Part shown: in pieces, positions 49,604 through 58,372 of the stretch
How positions within the stretch are numbered: the first letter of the stretch is position 1
How the letters are laid out: every line of letters starts with the position of its first letter
DNA from: an uncultured Erythrobacter sp.
GTDB lineage: Bacteria; Pseudomonadota; Alphaproteobacteria; Sphingomonadales; Sphingomonadaceae
Reading direction: 5' to 3'
Assembly: GCA_913055155.1 (NCBI GenBank)
Contig: CAJXJR010000014.1
Location: 42,362 to 106,361 of the forward strand
Length of the DNA stretch: 64,000 nt
Made by a program: the position numbers and the translations under genes
Notes under the pieces: generated by a model
Seen by the model: the letters and a program-made list of their open reading frames with translations, nothing else
What the model was told of the DNA's origin: nothing
Database searches by the model: none

Positions 49604-50596
49604 ATGAAGAAATTCGTCAATAATCCGGAGAACTTCGTCCCCGATTTCATGGCCGGCGTGGTTGCCGCCAACCCCGACCTGCTGGAAGCCATTCCCGAGC
49701 ACCAGCTGATCAAGCGCAAGAACGTCGACGCGTCGAAGGTCGCCATCGTCCAGGGTTCGGGCTCGGGCCACGAACCCGCCCACGTCATGGCTGTCGGTCC
49801 CGGCATGCTGACCGCTGCCTGCCAGGGCCCGGTCTTCGCCGCACCGCCGGTGGATGCCTGCCTTGAAACCATCAAGTCCGTCGCCACCGATGCCGGCGTG
49901 CTGGTGCTGGTAAACAACTACCAGGGCGACCGCATGGCCTGGGACATGGCCTCCGAAATGGCCGAAGCCGAAGGCATCAAGGTCAAGCAGTTCCACATCA
50001 ACGACGACGTTGCCGTGCAGGACAGCCTGTACACCGTCGGTCGCCGCGGCGTGGCGGGCAACTTCTTCGTGATGAAGGCCTGCGGCGCAGCTTCGGAAAA
50101 CGGTGCCAGCCTCGACGAAGTCCTGGCCATTGCCGAAAAGGTGAACAACAACGTGCGCTCCATGGGCGTGGCGCTGACCAGCTGCATCCCGCCGGCCAAG
50201 GGTGACCCGATCTTCGAAATCGGCGACGACGAGATGGAAGTGGGCGTCGGCATCCACGGTGAACCGGGCCGCGAACGCGCCAAGATCACCAGTGCCGACG
50301 AGATCACCAAGACGCTGTACGACGCCGTGCAGAGCGACCTGCCGTTCAACTCGGGCGACCGCGTTGCCCTGATGGTCAACGGCCTGGGCGGCACCCCGCC
50401 CGCCGAGCTCTACGTGATCTACAACAAGGCGGCGCAGCTGGCTGCCGAGACCGGCCTGACGGTCGCGCGCAACTATGTGGGCGAATACTGCACCTCGCTG
50501 GAAATGGCCGGTGCCTCGCTCACCATGCTGAAGCTGGACGACGAGCTGGAAAAGCTGCTGGCTGCCCCGGCCGAGACGGCCACGCGCATCTTCTGA
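49604..50596 (+). CDS. dhaK: Dihydroxyacetone kinase subunit DhaK
   Basis: FVNNPENFVPDFMAGV; VQGSGSGHEPAH; GIHGEPGRER with conserved His. Confidence 0.93.
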   Translation: MKKFVNNPENFVPDFMAGVVAANPDLLEAIPEHQLIKRKNVDASKVAIVQGSGSGHEPAHVMAVGPGMLTAACQGPVFAAPPVDACLETIKSVATDAGVLVLVNNYQGDRMAWDMASEMAEAEGIKVKQFHINDDVAVQDSLYTVGRRGVAGNFFVMKACGAASENGASLDEVLAIAEKVNNNVRSMGVALTSCIPPAKGDPIFEIGDDEMEVGVGIHGEPGRERAKITSADEITKTLYDAVQSDLPFNSGDRVALMVNGLGGTPPAELYVIYNKAAQLAAETGLTVARNYVGEYCTSLEMAGASLTMLKLDDELEKLLAAPAETATRIF

Positions 50597-50622
50597 TCGA
50601 CACAGGTCAGCCAAGACACACA

Positions 50623-50656
50623 GGCGCCCGGTCCTCCAAGCGGAGGACCGGGCGCC
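50623..50656 (+). terminator. Strong hairpin terminator after dhaK
   Basis: GGCGCCCGGTCCTCC-AAGC-GGAGGACCGGGCGCC then TTCTGTTT. Confidence 0.85.
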
Positions 50657-50727
50657 TTCTGTTTCAGGCCCTGGTCCAAGCCCTGTCTTTTTCGGAACAT
50701 CACCCGCGCCCGATCCCTTGATTGGGT

Positions 50728-51294
50728 ATGAGCAAGTCCGAGAATACCGCCCGTTCCGACAATACCCTGCCCAGCCGCGGCGAACGGCTGCGCATCCTGC
50801 TGCGGCTCAAGTCGCAGCGGCAGATGGCGCTATTGGGCACCGGCCTGTTCGCCGCGCTATCGCTGGTGCTGGGCACCGCGCTGCTGAACGATTCCACTGC
50901 GCCCGAAGTGGTGGCGCTGGGCAAGGGAGCGACCAGCGTGGAGGCCAGGCCGGTAGCCGAGCTGGAGCCCGTGGCCATGGTTCCCGCCCCGCGCGAGAGC
51001 GCGCTGGGCACGGGAGAGGCGAGCTATTACGGCGATGAACTGGCAGGCAACCTGACGGCCAATGGCGAGATCTTCGATCCCGGTCAGCTGACTGCCGCGC
51101 ATCGCACCCTGCCGCTGGGCAGCAAGGTGCGGGTCACCAACCCGCGCAATGGCGAAAGCGTGGTGGTGCGCATCAACGATCGCGGTCCCTACCACGGCAA
51201 CCGGGTGATCGACCTGAGCTATGCCGCCGCGCGCGAGATCGGCCTGATCCGCAGCGGCACCGGGCAGGTCAACCTGGCGCTGCTGGTAAGCTGA
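50728..51294 (+). CDS. RlpA-like double-psi beta-barrel protein
   Basis: [60 protein letters not shown]. Confidence 0.92.
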   Translation: MSKSENTARSDNTLPSRGERLRILLRLKSQRQMALLGTGLFAALSLVLGTALLNDSTAPEVVALGKGATSVEARPVAELEPVAMVPAPRESALGTGEASYYGDELAGNLTANGEIFDPGQLTAAHRTLPLGSKVRVTNPRNGESVVVRINDRGPYHGNRVIDLSYAAAREIGLIRSGTGQVNLALLVS

Positions 51295-51306
51295 ACGCCC
51301 TGCCTG

Positions 51307-51633
51307 TCAGCCAGGCACGGCCACGCAGTCACCGCCCTCCAGCCGGAACAGGAAATCCTGCAAGGCACCGGGCGTGACATAGCCTGTCTCGCACACGGCC
51401 TCCCTGCCGTCGGCCAGAACAAGGAGAATTTCGCCGCTGCCTTCGCAGTCGACATGCAAGTTGGCGTGCCAGTCCTCGCCCACCTTCTCGAGCGGGGTCA
51501 CCGCCTCGCACAAGACCAGCTCTCCGCCGACAATCATGCCTTGCGGGTCTTCGACCATGAAGCTGTCGCGCAAGGCCGAACCGCAGCCGGCCAGCATGGC
51601 GACACCGGCCAGCGCGGCGGCAGCCTGTTTCAA
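51307..51633 (-). CDS. Hypothetical lipoprotein
   Basis: Lipobox AMLAGCGS. Confidence 0.55.
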   Translation of the reverse strand: MKQAAAALAGVAMLAGCGSALRDSFMVEDPQGMIVGGELVLCEAVTPLEKVGEDWHANLHVDCEGSGEILLVLADGREAVCETGYVTPGALQDFLFRLEGGDCVAVPG

Positions 51634-51637
51634 CCGC

Positions 51638-52597
51638 CTAGCGCCCGGCGTCGCGCGCGGAGTTGATGTCCACGCTTTTGGGGCTTTTCGCGAACAGCGC
51701 GGTGTAGGGATCGTCGCCGGTTTCCATCAGGTGCGGTTCGGTCCCCTCGCGCACCGTGGTGCGGCGCATGTCGCGCTTGTAGGCGGTATAGTCGTAGTCG
51801 CCGCCGCGGTGCATGGTGCACAGGTTGTCCCAGATCACCAGGTCACCCGGCTGCCACGACCACTTGAAGGTGTACTTGGGCTGCGTGGTGTGGGCGATCA
51901 GGTCCTCGATCAGCTGGCGGCCCTCGGCCTTGTCCATGCCTTCCACGTCCATCGTGTGCGCGGCGATGAACAGGCTCTTGCGGCCCGAGCCCGCATGGGT
52001 GTGAACCAGCTTGTGCCGGGCCAGGGGGCGTTCGTAGATTTCCGCCTCGTCGATCTCGGCGCCGGCTTTCTTGCGGCTCCACCACAGCGAGTTCACGCCG
52101 ACCTTGTCCTCGATCAGGCCCTTAGTTTCCTGCGGCAGGTCTTCATAGGCGGTGCGCGCATCGGCGAACCACGTCTCGCCGCCTGCTTCGGGCGGCGGGG
52201 TGATGTGGGCCAGCAGGATCGAATAGCTGGTGCGCTTTTCCAGGAAGGCGCTGTCGGTGTGCCACAGCCGGTCGCCCTTGCGGTATTCCACGGCCGCCGG
52301 ATCGGTGGTGATCTCGCCTTCCAGGTTGAGGTTGGAGGCATCGAACAGCTCGCGATAGGGCAGGCGCATCTTCTGCCCGTCGGGGCGCTTGGGCACGCGT
52401 TCGAGATAGCCGAAATTGCGGCTGAAATTGACATGGTCCTCGTCGCTCATGCCGGTGTTGCGCCACACGGTGACGCCATACTTGTCCATCGCGTCGGTGA
52501 TCTGCTTCACCTCGTCAGGAGTGAGCTCTTTCGTCAGGTCCAGCCCGGAGCAGATTGCGCCGAAGTTCGGCAGGATGGGTTCGCATTTCAAGGCCAT
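51638..52597 (-). CDS. TauD/TfdA family alpha-ketoglutarate-dependent dioxygenase
   Basis: LWHTDSAF...; PPEAGGETWFADAR; GDLVIWDNLCTMHRGG; R-R-T. Confidence 0.93.
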   Translation of the reverse strand: MALKCEPILPNFGAICSGLDLTKELTPDEVKQITDAMDKYGVTVWRNTGMSDEDHVNFSRNFGYLERVPKRPDGQKMRLPYRELFDASNLNLEGEITTDPAAVEYRKGDRLWHTDSAFLEKRTSYSILLAHITPPPEAGGETWFADARTAYEDLPQETKGLIEDKVGVNSLWWSRKKAGAEIDEAEIYERPLARHKLVHTHAGSGRKSLFIAAHTMDVEGMDKAEGRQLIEDLIAHTTQPKYTFKWSWQPGDLVIWDNLCTMHRGGDYDYTAYKRDMRRTTVREGTEPHLMETGDDPYTALFAKSPKSVDINSARDAGR

Positions 52598-52724
52598 GGC
52601 ATCTCTCTTCAGGATCTTTGCCTTCCGGCTAGCAGGATTCGCCATTCAATTCCACTTCGTTGATAATGTCCAAAGTAGTGCTGCGTGCTGGCGCAACGCA
52701 TCCCGAAAGGTTAGGATAAGCGCC

Positions 52725-53033
52725 ATGAAAAGCACGGCATCCCTGCTCGCCCTGACTGGCCTGGCAGCCTGCGCCACCACGTCGCCGCCGTTCGATGACG
52801 ACGGCAATCCGCGCGTGCGGGAACCTGCGGGCGCATGCGATGCCGGCATGGTGCAGGACCATGTCGGCCACCGCGCCACCGCCGAAGCGGGGGCCACGCT
52901 GCTGGAACTGACCGGCGCACGCACGCTGCGCTGGGTACCGCCGCGAACCGCCGTGACGATGGATTTCCGCCCGGACCGCCTCACCGTCAGCTATGACGAC
53001 GACATGATTATCGAAAGGATCACCTGTGGCTGA
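52725..53033 (+). CDS. I78 family peptidase inhibitor-like lipoprotein
   Basis: C..GMVQDHVGHRA...LRWVPPRTAVTMDFRPDRLTVSYDDDMIIERITCG. Confidence 0.8.
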   Translation: MKSTASLLALTGLAACATTSPPFDDDGNPRVREPAGACDAGMVQDHVGHRATAEAGATLLELTGARTLRWVPPRTAVTMDFRPDRLTVSYDDDMIIERITCG

Positions 53034-53433
53034 AGACCCCAACGATGGCCGCCAGCGCATCCCGCCGCTGGGCCCCTTCGAGGAAGCCGCCGGATTCACC
53101 CGTGCCATTCGCGTGGGCGACCGGATCATCGTTTCCGGCAATGTCGGCGTGGAGGAAGACGGCAGCGTCAGCCCCGATGCCGGTCGCCAGGCGGACCGCT
53201 GTTTCGAGCAGATCCTGGACTATATCGGCCAGCTGGGCGGCCATTCGGGCGACGTGGTGCGCGTGCGCATGTTCGTAACCGACATCGCCGATGCCGATGC
53301 CGTGACCGCCGCCTTCACCCGCGCCGTGGGCCATGCCCGCCCCACCGGCACGCTGGTGGCCGTGGCCGCGCTCTACAACCCGGACTGGAAGTGCGAGATC
53401 GAGGCCGAAGCCGTGATCGGAAGCCTGCAATGA
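53026..53433 (+). CDS. RidA family protein
   Basis: FTRAIRVGDRIIVSGNVG; VVRVRMFVTDIADADAV. Confidence 0.88.
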   Translation: MAEDPNDGRQRIPPLGPFEEAAGFTRAIRVGDRIIVSGNVGVEEDGSVSPDAGRQADRCFEQILDYIGQLGGHSGDVVRVRMFVTDIADADAVTAAFTRAVGHARPTGTLVAVAALYNPDWKCEIEAEAVIGSLQ

Positions 53434-53801
53434 TCGCCCGCGCTGCCCTTGCCCTGTCCGCCGTCGCCCTGCTCGCTGCTTGCGGAGACGACCTGGAGAG
53501 CCGCCAGGCCGCAGTGCAGGAACGACAGCCGGTGGGCGACGAGGTCACCGTGCGCGAGCGGGAACCGCAAGTCACCCGTGCCAGCCGCGCTCCCTCGCCG
53601 GAGGCTACCACGCAGGGTTTTGCCGAAGAGGACGACCCCGACGCCGAGGTCACTTACGAAACCATGCCCGAGCCGCTGGTGGATCCGGCGCAAGGGTTCG
53701 ACCCCAGCCCCATCGACGATACCTCGGGCTTCGATCCCACTCCCGTCGATCCCGGCGGATTTGCCCCCGAACCGATCGGACCCGAAACGTTCGAGGAGTA
53801 A
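53430..53801 (+). CDS. Hypothetical Pro/Asp-rich lipoprotein
   Basis: Lipobox LLAACGDD; 4-bp overlap with upstream gene. Confidence 0.55.
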   Translation: MIARAALALSAVALLAACGDDLESRQAAVQERQPVGDEVTVREREPQVTRASRAPSPEATTQGFAEEDDPDAEVTYETMPEPLVDPAQGFDPSPIDDTSGFDPTPVDPGGFAPEPIGPETFEE

Positions 53802-53901
53802 GTTTCGAGGCGCTCGCCGCTGCCGGAAAGGCAAAAAGTTTCAACAGATACCGGTTGTATCGTAACGCGCCTTCGGACATTGCCGCCCGCAGGAGATACG
53901 C

Positions 53902-55047
53902 ATGACCGGACAGTTCCAGCTTACCGACGACCAGCTAGCCATCCAGGAAATGGCGCAGCGCTTCACCGCCGACAACATCACGCCCCATGCGGCGGCGTGG
54001 GACGAGACGCACCACTTCCCGCGCGAGGTGATCAAGCATACAGGCGAACTGGGTTTCGGCGCAATCTACGTGTCGGAGGAATCGGGCGGCATAGCGCTGG
54101 GGCGGCTGGAAGCGGCGCTGATCATGGAAGCCATGGCCTATGGCTGCCCTGCCACCAGCGCCTTCATCTCGATCCACAACATGGCCGCTTGGATGATCGA
54201 CACCTTCGGCGGGCAGGAACTGAAGGAGCGCTATCTCCCCGATCTCGTCACCATGGACAAGCTGGCCAGCTATGCCCTGACCGAGCCTGCCAGCGGCTCC
54301 GACGCTGCGGCGCTGAAGACCAGCGCCAGGCTGGATGGCGACCACTACGTGGTGAACGGCACCAAGCAGTTCATTTCCGGCAGCGGGGTGAACGATGTCT
54401 ACGTGGTGATGGTGCGTACGGGCGAGCACAAGACGCGCGGTATCACCTGCCTGGTGGTTGACAAGGACACTCCCGGCGTATCCTTCGGCGCGCCGGAAAA
54501 GAAGCTGGGCTGGAACGCCAGCCCCACCGCGCAGCTGATTTTCGAGGACGCGCGCGTGCCCGTGGCCAACCGCGTGGGCGAGGAAGGCGAAGGCTTCCGC
54601 TTCGCCATGGCCGGGCTTGACGGCGGACGGCTGAACATCGGTGCCTGCTCGCTGGGCGGGGCGCAGCGCTGCCTGGACGAAGCGATTGCCTACACGAAGG
54701 AGCGCCAGCAGTTCGGCCAGCCGGTGGCCGATTTCCAGAACACCCAGTTCATGCTGGCCGACATGGCAACCGAACTGGAAGCCGCACGCGCGCTGCTTTA
54801 CCTCGCCGCGGCCAAGGTAACCGCAAACGCGCCCGACAAGACGCGCTTTTCCGCAATGGCCAAGCGGCTGGCGACCGACAGCGGTAGCAATGTCGTAAAC
54901 AACGCGCTGCAACTGTTCGGCGGCTATGGCTACCTGAAAGACTACCCCATCGAACGCTTCTGGCGCGACCTGCGCGTCCACTCGATCCTCGAAGGCACCA
55001 ACCAGGTGATGCGCATGATCGTGGGCCGCGACCTCCTCAAAGACTAA
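53902..55047 (+). CDS. Acyl-CoA dehydrogenase (isobutyryl-CoA dehydrogenase-like)
   Basis: FTADNITPHAAAWDE; YALTEPASGSDAAALKT; GGYGYLKDYPIERFWRDLRVHSILEGTNQVMRMIV. Confidence 0.93.
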   Translation: MTGQFQLTDDQLAIQEMAQRFTADNITPHAAAWDETHHFPREVIKHTGELGFGAIYVSEESGGIALGRLEAALIMEAMAYGCPATSAFISIHNMAAWMIDTFGGQELKERYLPDLVTMDKLASYALTEPASGSDAAALKTSARLDGDHYVVNGTKQFISGSGVNDVYVVMVRTGEHKTRGITCLVVDKDTPGVSFGAPEKKLGWNASPTAQLIFEDARVPVANRVGEEGEGFRFAMAGLDGGRLNIGACSLGGAQRCLDEAIAYTKERQQFGQPVADFQNTQFMLADMATELEAARALLYLAAAKVTANAPDKTRFSAMAKRLATDSGSNVVNNALQLFGGYGYLKDYPIERFWRDLRVHSILEGTNQVMRMIVGRDLLKD

Positions 55048-55055
55048 GGATTTTC

Positions 55056-56114
55056 ATGACCGATCTCATCCACCTGCACAGCCACGGCCACGTGGCCCAC
55101 GTCTCGCTCAATCGCCCCAGGGCGATCCACGCGCTGACTCTGGAGATGTGCCAGGCCATGGCAGCGGCGCTGCTGGACTGGCGGCAGGATGAGGGCATCG
55201 ACGTGGTGCTGCTTGACCATGGTGAAGGGCGCGGCTTCTGCGCCGGTGGCGACGTGGCCGCGCTGCGCAATTCTGCCACGGCGGATGGTGGCAAGAGCGG
55301 GCGCGAATTCTTCCACGCCGAATACCGCCTCAACCACCTGCTGTTCACCTATCCCAAGCCGGTGGTCGCCTTCATGGACGGGGTCACCATGGGCGGCGGC
55401 GTGGGCATCAGCCAGCCGGCCAGGTACCGGGTGGCGACCGAGAACACGAAGTTTGCCATGCCCGAAGGTGCGATCGGGCTGTTCCCCGATGTCGGGGCGG
55501 GCCACTACCTGCCGCGCCTGCGGGGGCAGGTGGGCAAGTTCCTCGCACTTACCGGGGCCCGGCTTGACGGGGCGGAATGTGCCTGGGCAGGACTTGCAAC
55601 GCACTACATCGAAAGCGCGCACCTGGCCGAGGTCAAGGCGCGCATCATCGCCGCACCGGACCAGGTCGAGGCGGTGCTGCGCGAATTTTCCAGCCGGCCG
55701 CCAGAGCCGCGCCTGAAAGGCAACAAGGAACGGATCGACCGACTGTTCGCGCCCGATACGCTGGAAGGCATCATCGCCGCGCTGAAGGGCGACGACAGCG
55801 ACTGGGCGGCCAGGGAACTGGCTGCGGTTACTTCCAAGTGCCCCACTACCGCCAAGGTGGCGCTGCGCCAGTTCGAGGAAAACGCCGACTGCAAGGATTT
55901 CGCCGCCGAGATGGCGATGGAATACCGCATTGCCGCGCGCATGATCATGCGGCCCGACTTCGCCGAGGGCGTGCGCGCCGTGCTGGTGGACAAGGACAAC
56001 GCGCCGACGTGGGACCCGGCAACGCCCGAAGGCGTAAGCGAGGCCATGCTGGACGAGATCTTCGCGCCCCTGCCGGAGAGCGAGGAATGGACGCCCTTTC
56101 CGGAGGCGACCTGA
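55056..56114 (+). CDS. Enoyl-CoA hydratase/isomerase (3-hydroxyisobutyryl-CoA hydrolase-like)
   Basis: GEGRGFCAGGDVAAL; MDGVTMGGGVGIS; PEGAIGLFPDVGAGHYLPRL. Confidence 0.92.
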   Translation: MTDLIHLHSHGHVAHVSLNRPRAIHALTLEMCQAMAAALLDWRQDEGIDVVLLDHGEGRGFCAGGDVAALRNSATADGGKSGREFFHAEYRLNHLLFTYPKPVVAFMDGVTMGGGVGISQPARYRVATENTKFAMPEGAIGLFPDVGAGHYLPRLRGQVGKFLALTGARLDGAECAWAGLATHYIESAHLAEVKARIIAAPDQVEAVLREFSSRPPEPRLKGNKERIDRLFAPDTLEGIIAALKGDDSDWAARELAAVTSKCPTTAKVALRQFEENADCKDFAAEMAMEYRIAARMIMRPDFAEGVRAVLVDKDNAPTWDPATPEGVSEAMLDEIFAPLPESEEWTPFPEAT

Positions 56115-56582
56115 TCAGCCGCCGAGCCGGGCCACCAGCGCCTGCGCTGCTGCCGTGACATCGGCCCAGGTCTGCTGGAAACCTTCGTCGCCGCCAAAAT
56201 AGGGATCGGCCACCGGCTCGCCCTCGCGGCCCGGCACCATGTCGAGCAGCAGCGCCAGTTCCGCGCTCGCATCGGAGGGCGCCAGCGCCTCGAGGTTGCG
56301 CAAGTTCTGGTCATCCAGCGCAAGCACGTGGGTGAAGCGCATGAAATCCTCGCGCGTTACCTGCCGGGCGCGCAGGCCCGCGATGTCCACCCCATTGGCA
56401 CCGGCTTCGGCAACGGCGCGCGGATCGGGCGGGTTGCCGACATGCCAGTCTCCCGTGCCTGCGCTGTCGATTGTCAGCTCCAGCCCGGCCTGCTCCGCCG
56501 CCGCGCGCATGGCACCTTCGGCCATGGGCGAGCGGCAGATGTTGCCGAGGCAGACAAACAGGATCGAAGGGGTGTGGCTCAC
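56115..56582 (-). CDS. Low molecular weight protein-tyrosine phosphatase
   Basis: ILFVCLGNICRSPMAEG; DPYFGGDEGF. Confidence 0.95.
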   Translation of the reverse strand: MSHTPSILFVCLGNICRSPMAEGAMRAAAEQAGLELTIDSAGTGDWHVGNPPDPRAVAEAGANGVDIAGLRARQVTREDFMRFTHVLALDDQNLRNLEALAPSDASAELALLLDMVPGREGEPVADPYFGGDEGFQQTWADVTAAAQALVARLGG

Positions 56583-56595
56583 GCCTTCGGTCCCG

Positions 56596-57963
56596 TCAGG
56601 CCGGCCACGGCCCGGTGATCGCCAGCGTCATGGTCGGGTGATAGACGTTGAGGAACAGCGTGCGTCCGTCGGGCGAGAAACAGGGCCCGGCCGTCTCGGT
56701 CTGCAGGCGCAGGCGCGCGAAGGGATAGGCCTCTCCCGCCGCAGTCACGCCGCGCAGGTAATTGTCCACTGTCTCGGCATACTGGTCTTCGCACACGATG
56801 AGGTCGCCGAACGGAGTCACACACAGGTTGTCGCCAAAGCTGTATTCCGAGCGCGCCGGGCTTTCGTAGAACAGGTCGAGCATGTCGGCGCCGTCGGCAT
56901 TGGGGCGCAGGCGGAAAATCTGTCCTTCACCGGCCGCACCGCCGCCGGTGGCGGTAAAATACATCTCGCCCTCGCCCATGAAGATGCCTTCGCCACGCAC
57001 GAAAGTGGCAGCGCCCATGGCCGCGCCGCGAAGGCGCAGGTCGTCCTCGGGCGCCTCGACATTGTCGAGCGTGACCCAGCTACCGGCCACCGGCTGTCCG
57101 ACCTCGATGGTCACGCCATCGGCGTTGCTGGTGTCGGTCACGCCGTCCAGCACGAGTGCCTGCAGCGTGCCGCCTTGCGCAAGGTCGCCCGGCACGGTGG
57201 GCAGGAAGCGGTAAAGCAGCGAGTCCCCGCGATCCTCGGTCATGTAGATGATGCCGGTGGCGGGATCGACGCACGCCGCCTCGTGGTTGAAGCGGCCCAT
57301 GGCAGTCAGCGGGACCGGATCGACCTGGCGACCGGCATCGGCGGGAACTTCGAACACCCAGCCGTGATCGCGGTTGATGCGGCCATCGGCGCGGGCGGTG
57401 TTTTCCTCGCAGGTCAGCCAGCTGCCCCACGGCGTGATGCCGCCAGCACAGTTGCGGATGGTGCCCGCCAGGCTGCGATACTGCCGTTCCACTGCCAGCG
57501 TCTGGGCATCCAGCACGATGGTTGTGGTGCCGCCGGGCAGCGGGATCATCGACCGCGCGACGGTGTCGTAAGCCGGGCCGCTGGCGCCGCCGGTGTCGGC
57601 ACCGGGCGACAGTTCATGGTTGCGCACCAGCGCGAGCTTGCCATTGCCGATATCGAAACAGCCCATGCCGTCTGCCGCATCGGGCACGCTGCCACCATCG
57701 TCCATGGCATCGCCCAGGCGCGAGATCACGCGGTAGGAAAAGCCTTCCGGCAAGTCGAGCACGCCTGCGGGATCGGGCACCAGCGGGCCGACCCGGTTGG
57801 CGCTGCCTGCTGCCATGGCGCTGCCCAGCGAGCCCGAGCGCGGGGCGCAGGCGCTGAGGTAGAGCCCGGCAAAGGCAGTGCCCGTGGCAGCAAGGAAATG
57901 GCGGCGGTTGGGAGTAATCGTCACGGCGTGCAGACCCTTTGCGGAAAATTCGAATCGTTTCAC
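56596..57963 (-). CDS. PhoX-like (DUF839) protein
   Basis: RRHFLAATGTAFAGLYLSAC; ITPWGSWLTCEEN; GRFNHEAACVDPATGIIYMTEDRGDSLLYRF. Confidence 0.9.
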   Translation of the reverse strand: MKRFEFSAKGLHAVTITPNRRHFLAATGTAFAGLYLSACAPRSGSLGSAMAAGSANRVGPLVPDPAGVLDLPEGFSYRVISRLGDAMDDGGSVPDAADGMGCFDIGNGKLALVRNHELSPGADTGGASGPAYDTVARSMIPLPGGTTTIVLDAQTLAVERQYRSLAGTIRNCAGGITPWGSWLTCEENTARADGRINRDHGWVFEVPADAGRQVDPVPLTAMGRFNHEAACVDPATGIIYMTEDRGDSLLYRFLPTVPGDLAQGGTLQALVLDGVTDTSNADGVTIEVGQPVAGSWVTLDNVEAPEDDLRLRGAAMGAATFVRGEGIFMGEGEMYFTATGGGAAGEGQIFRLRPNADGADMLDLFYESPARSEYSFGDNLCVTPFGDLIVCEDQYAETVDNYLRGVTAAGEAYPFARLRLQTETAGPCFSPDGRTLFLNVYHPTMTLAITGPWPA

Positions 57964-58009
57964 GCAATACTAGCGCAAATTGCGCCATCTGTATGACACG
58001 CACTTCGGC

Positions 58010-58372
58010 CTAGTCTGCGGAACTTGTCTGTAGATAGGCCGCGATCGCGGCAATGTCAGCATCGCTGAGTTCCGAGGCGCGGAAGAACGGCATCGCGCCC
58101 GATCCGCGCCGCACGAACAGGGTGATGACGGGGGCGGAGAGATCGCTGCGATCCTCGAGGGCGGCCGGTCGCGCTCCGTCATATTTCTCCGCCAGCGCAG
58201 CGGTGCCGGGCAGCATGGGCGAGCGATCATCACCCGGCCCTCGCCCGTGGCACGGCGCGCATTGGCGTTCGAACACCTGCCGCCCGTGGGCGACTTGCGG
58301 GTCTTCGCTTTGCGCGGCGACCGACAGCGACAGAGCGGCACCCAGGAGCACGGAGGCGAACAGAACCTTCAT
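58010..58372 (-). CDS. Cytochrome c, candidate PchC-like flavocytochrome subunit B
   Basis: Signal peptide; CAPCHGRGPGDDRSPMLPGT; 4-bp overlap with upstream flavoprotein. Confidence 0.85.
   Translation of the reverse strand: MKVLFASVLLGAALSLSVAAQSEDPQVAHGRQVFERQCAPCHGRGPGDDRSPMLPGTAALAEKYDGARPAALEDRSDLSAPVITLFVRRGSGAMPFFRASELSDADIAAIAAYLQTSSAD

Noticed and set aside
36294-50596. glpD and dhaKL as one glycerol-utilisation cluster
   Set aside because: Separated by about 10 kb and many unrelated genes, in opposite orientation
50623-50656. 15-bp perfect hairpin after dhaK as a possible ncRNA or mobile palindrome
   Set aside because: Position at operon end with a T-rich tail fits an intrinsic terminator
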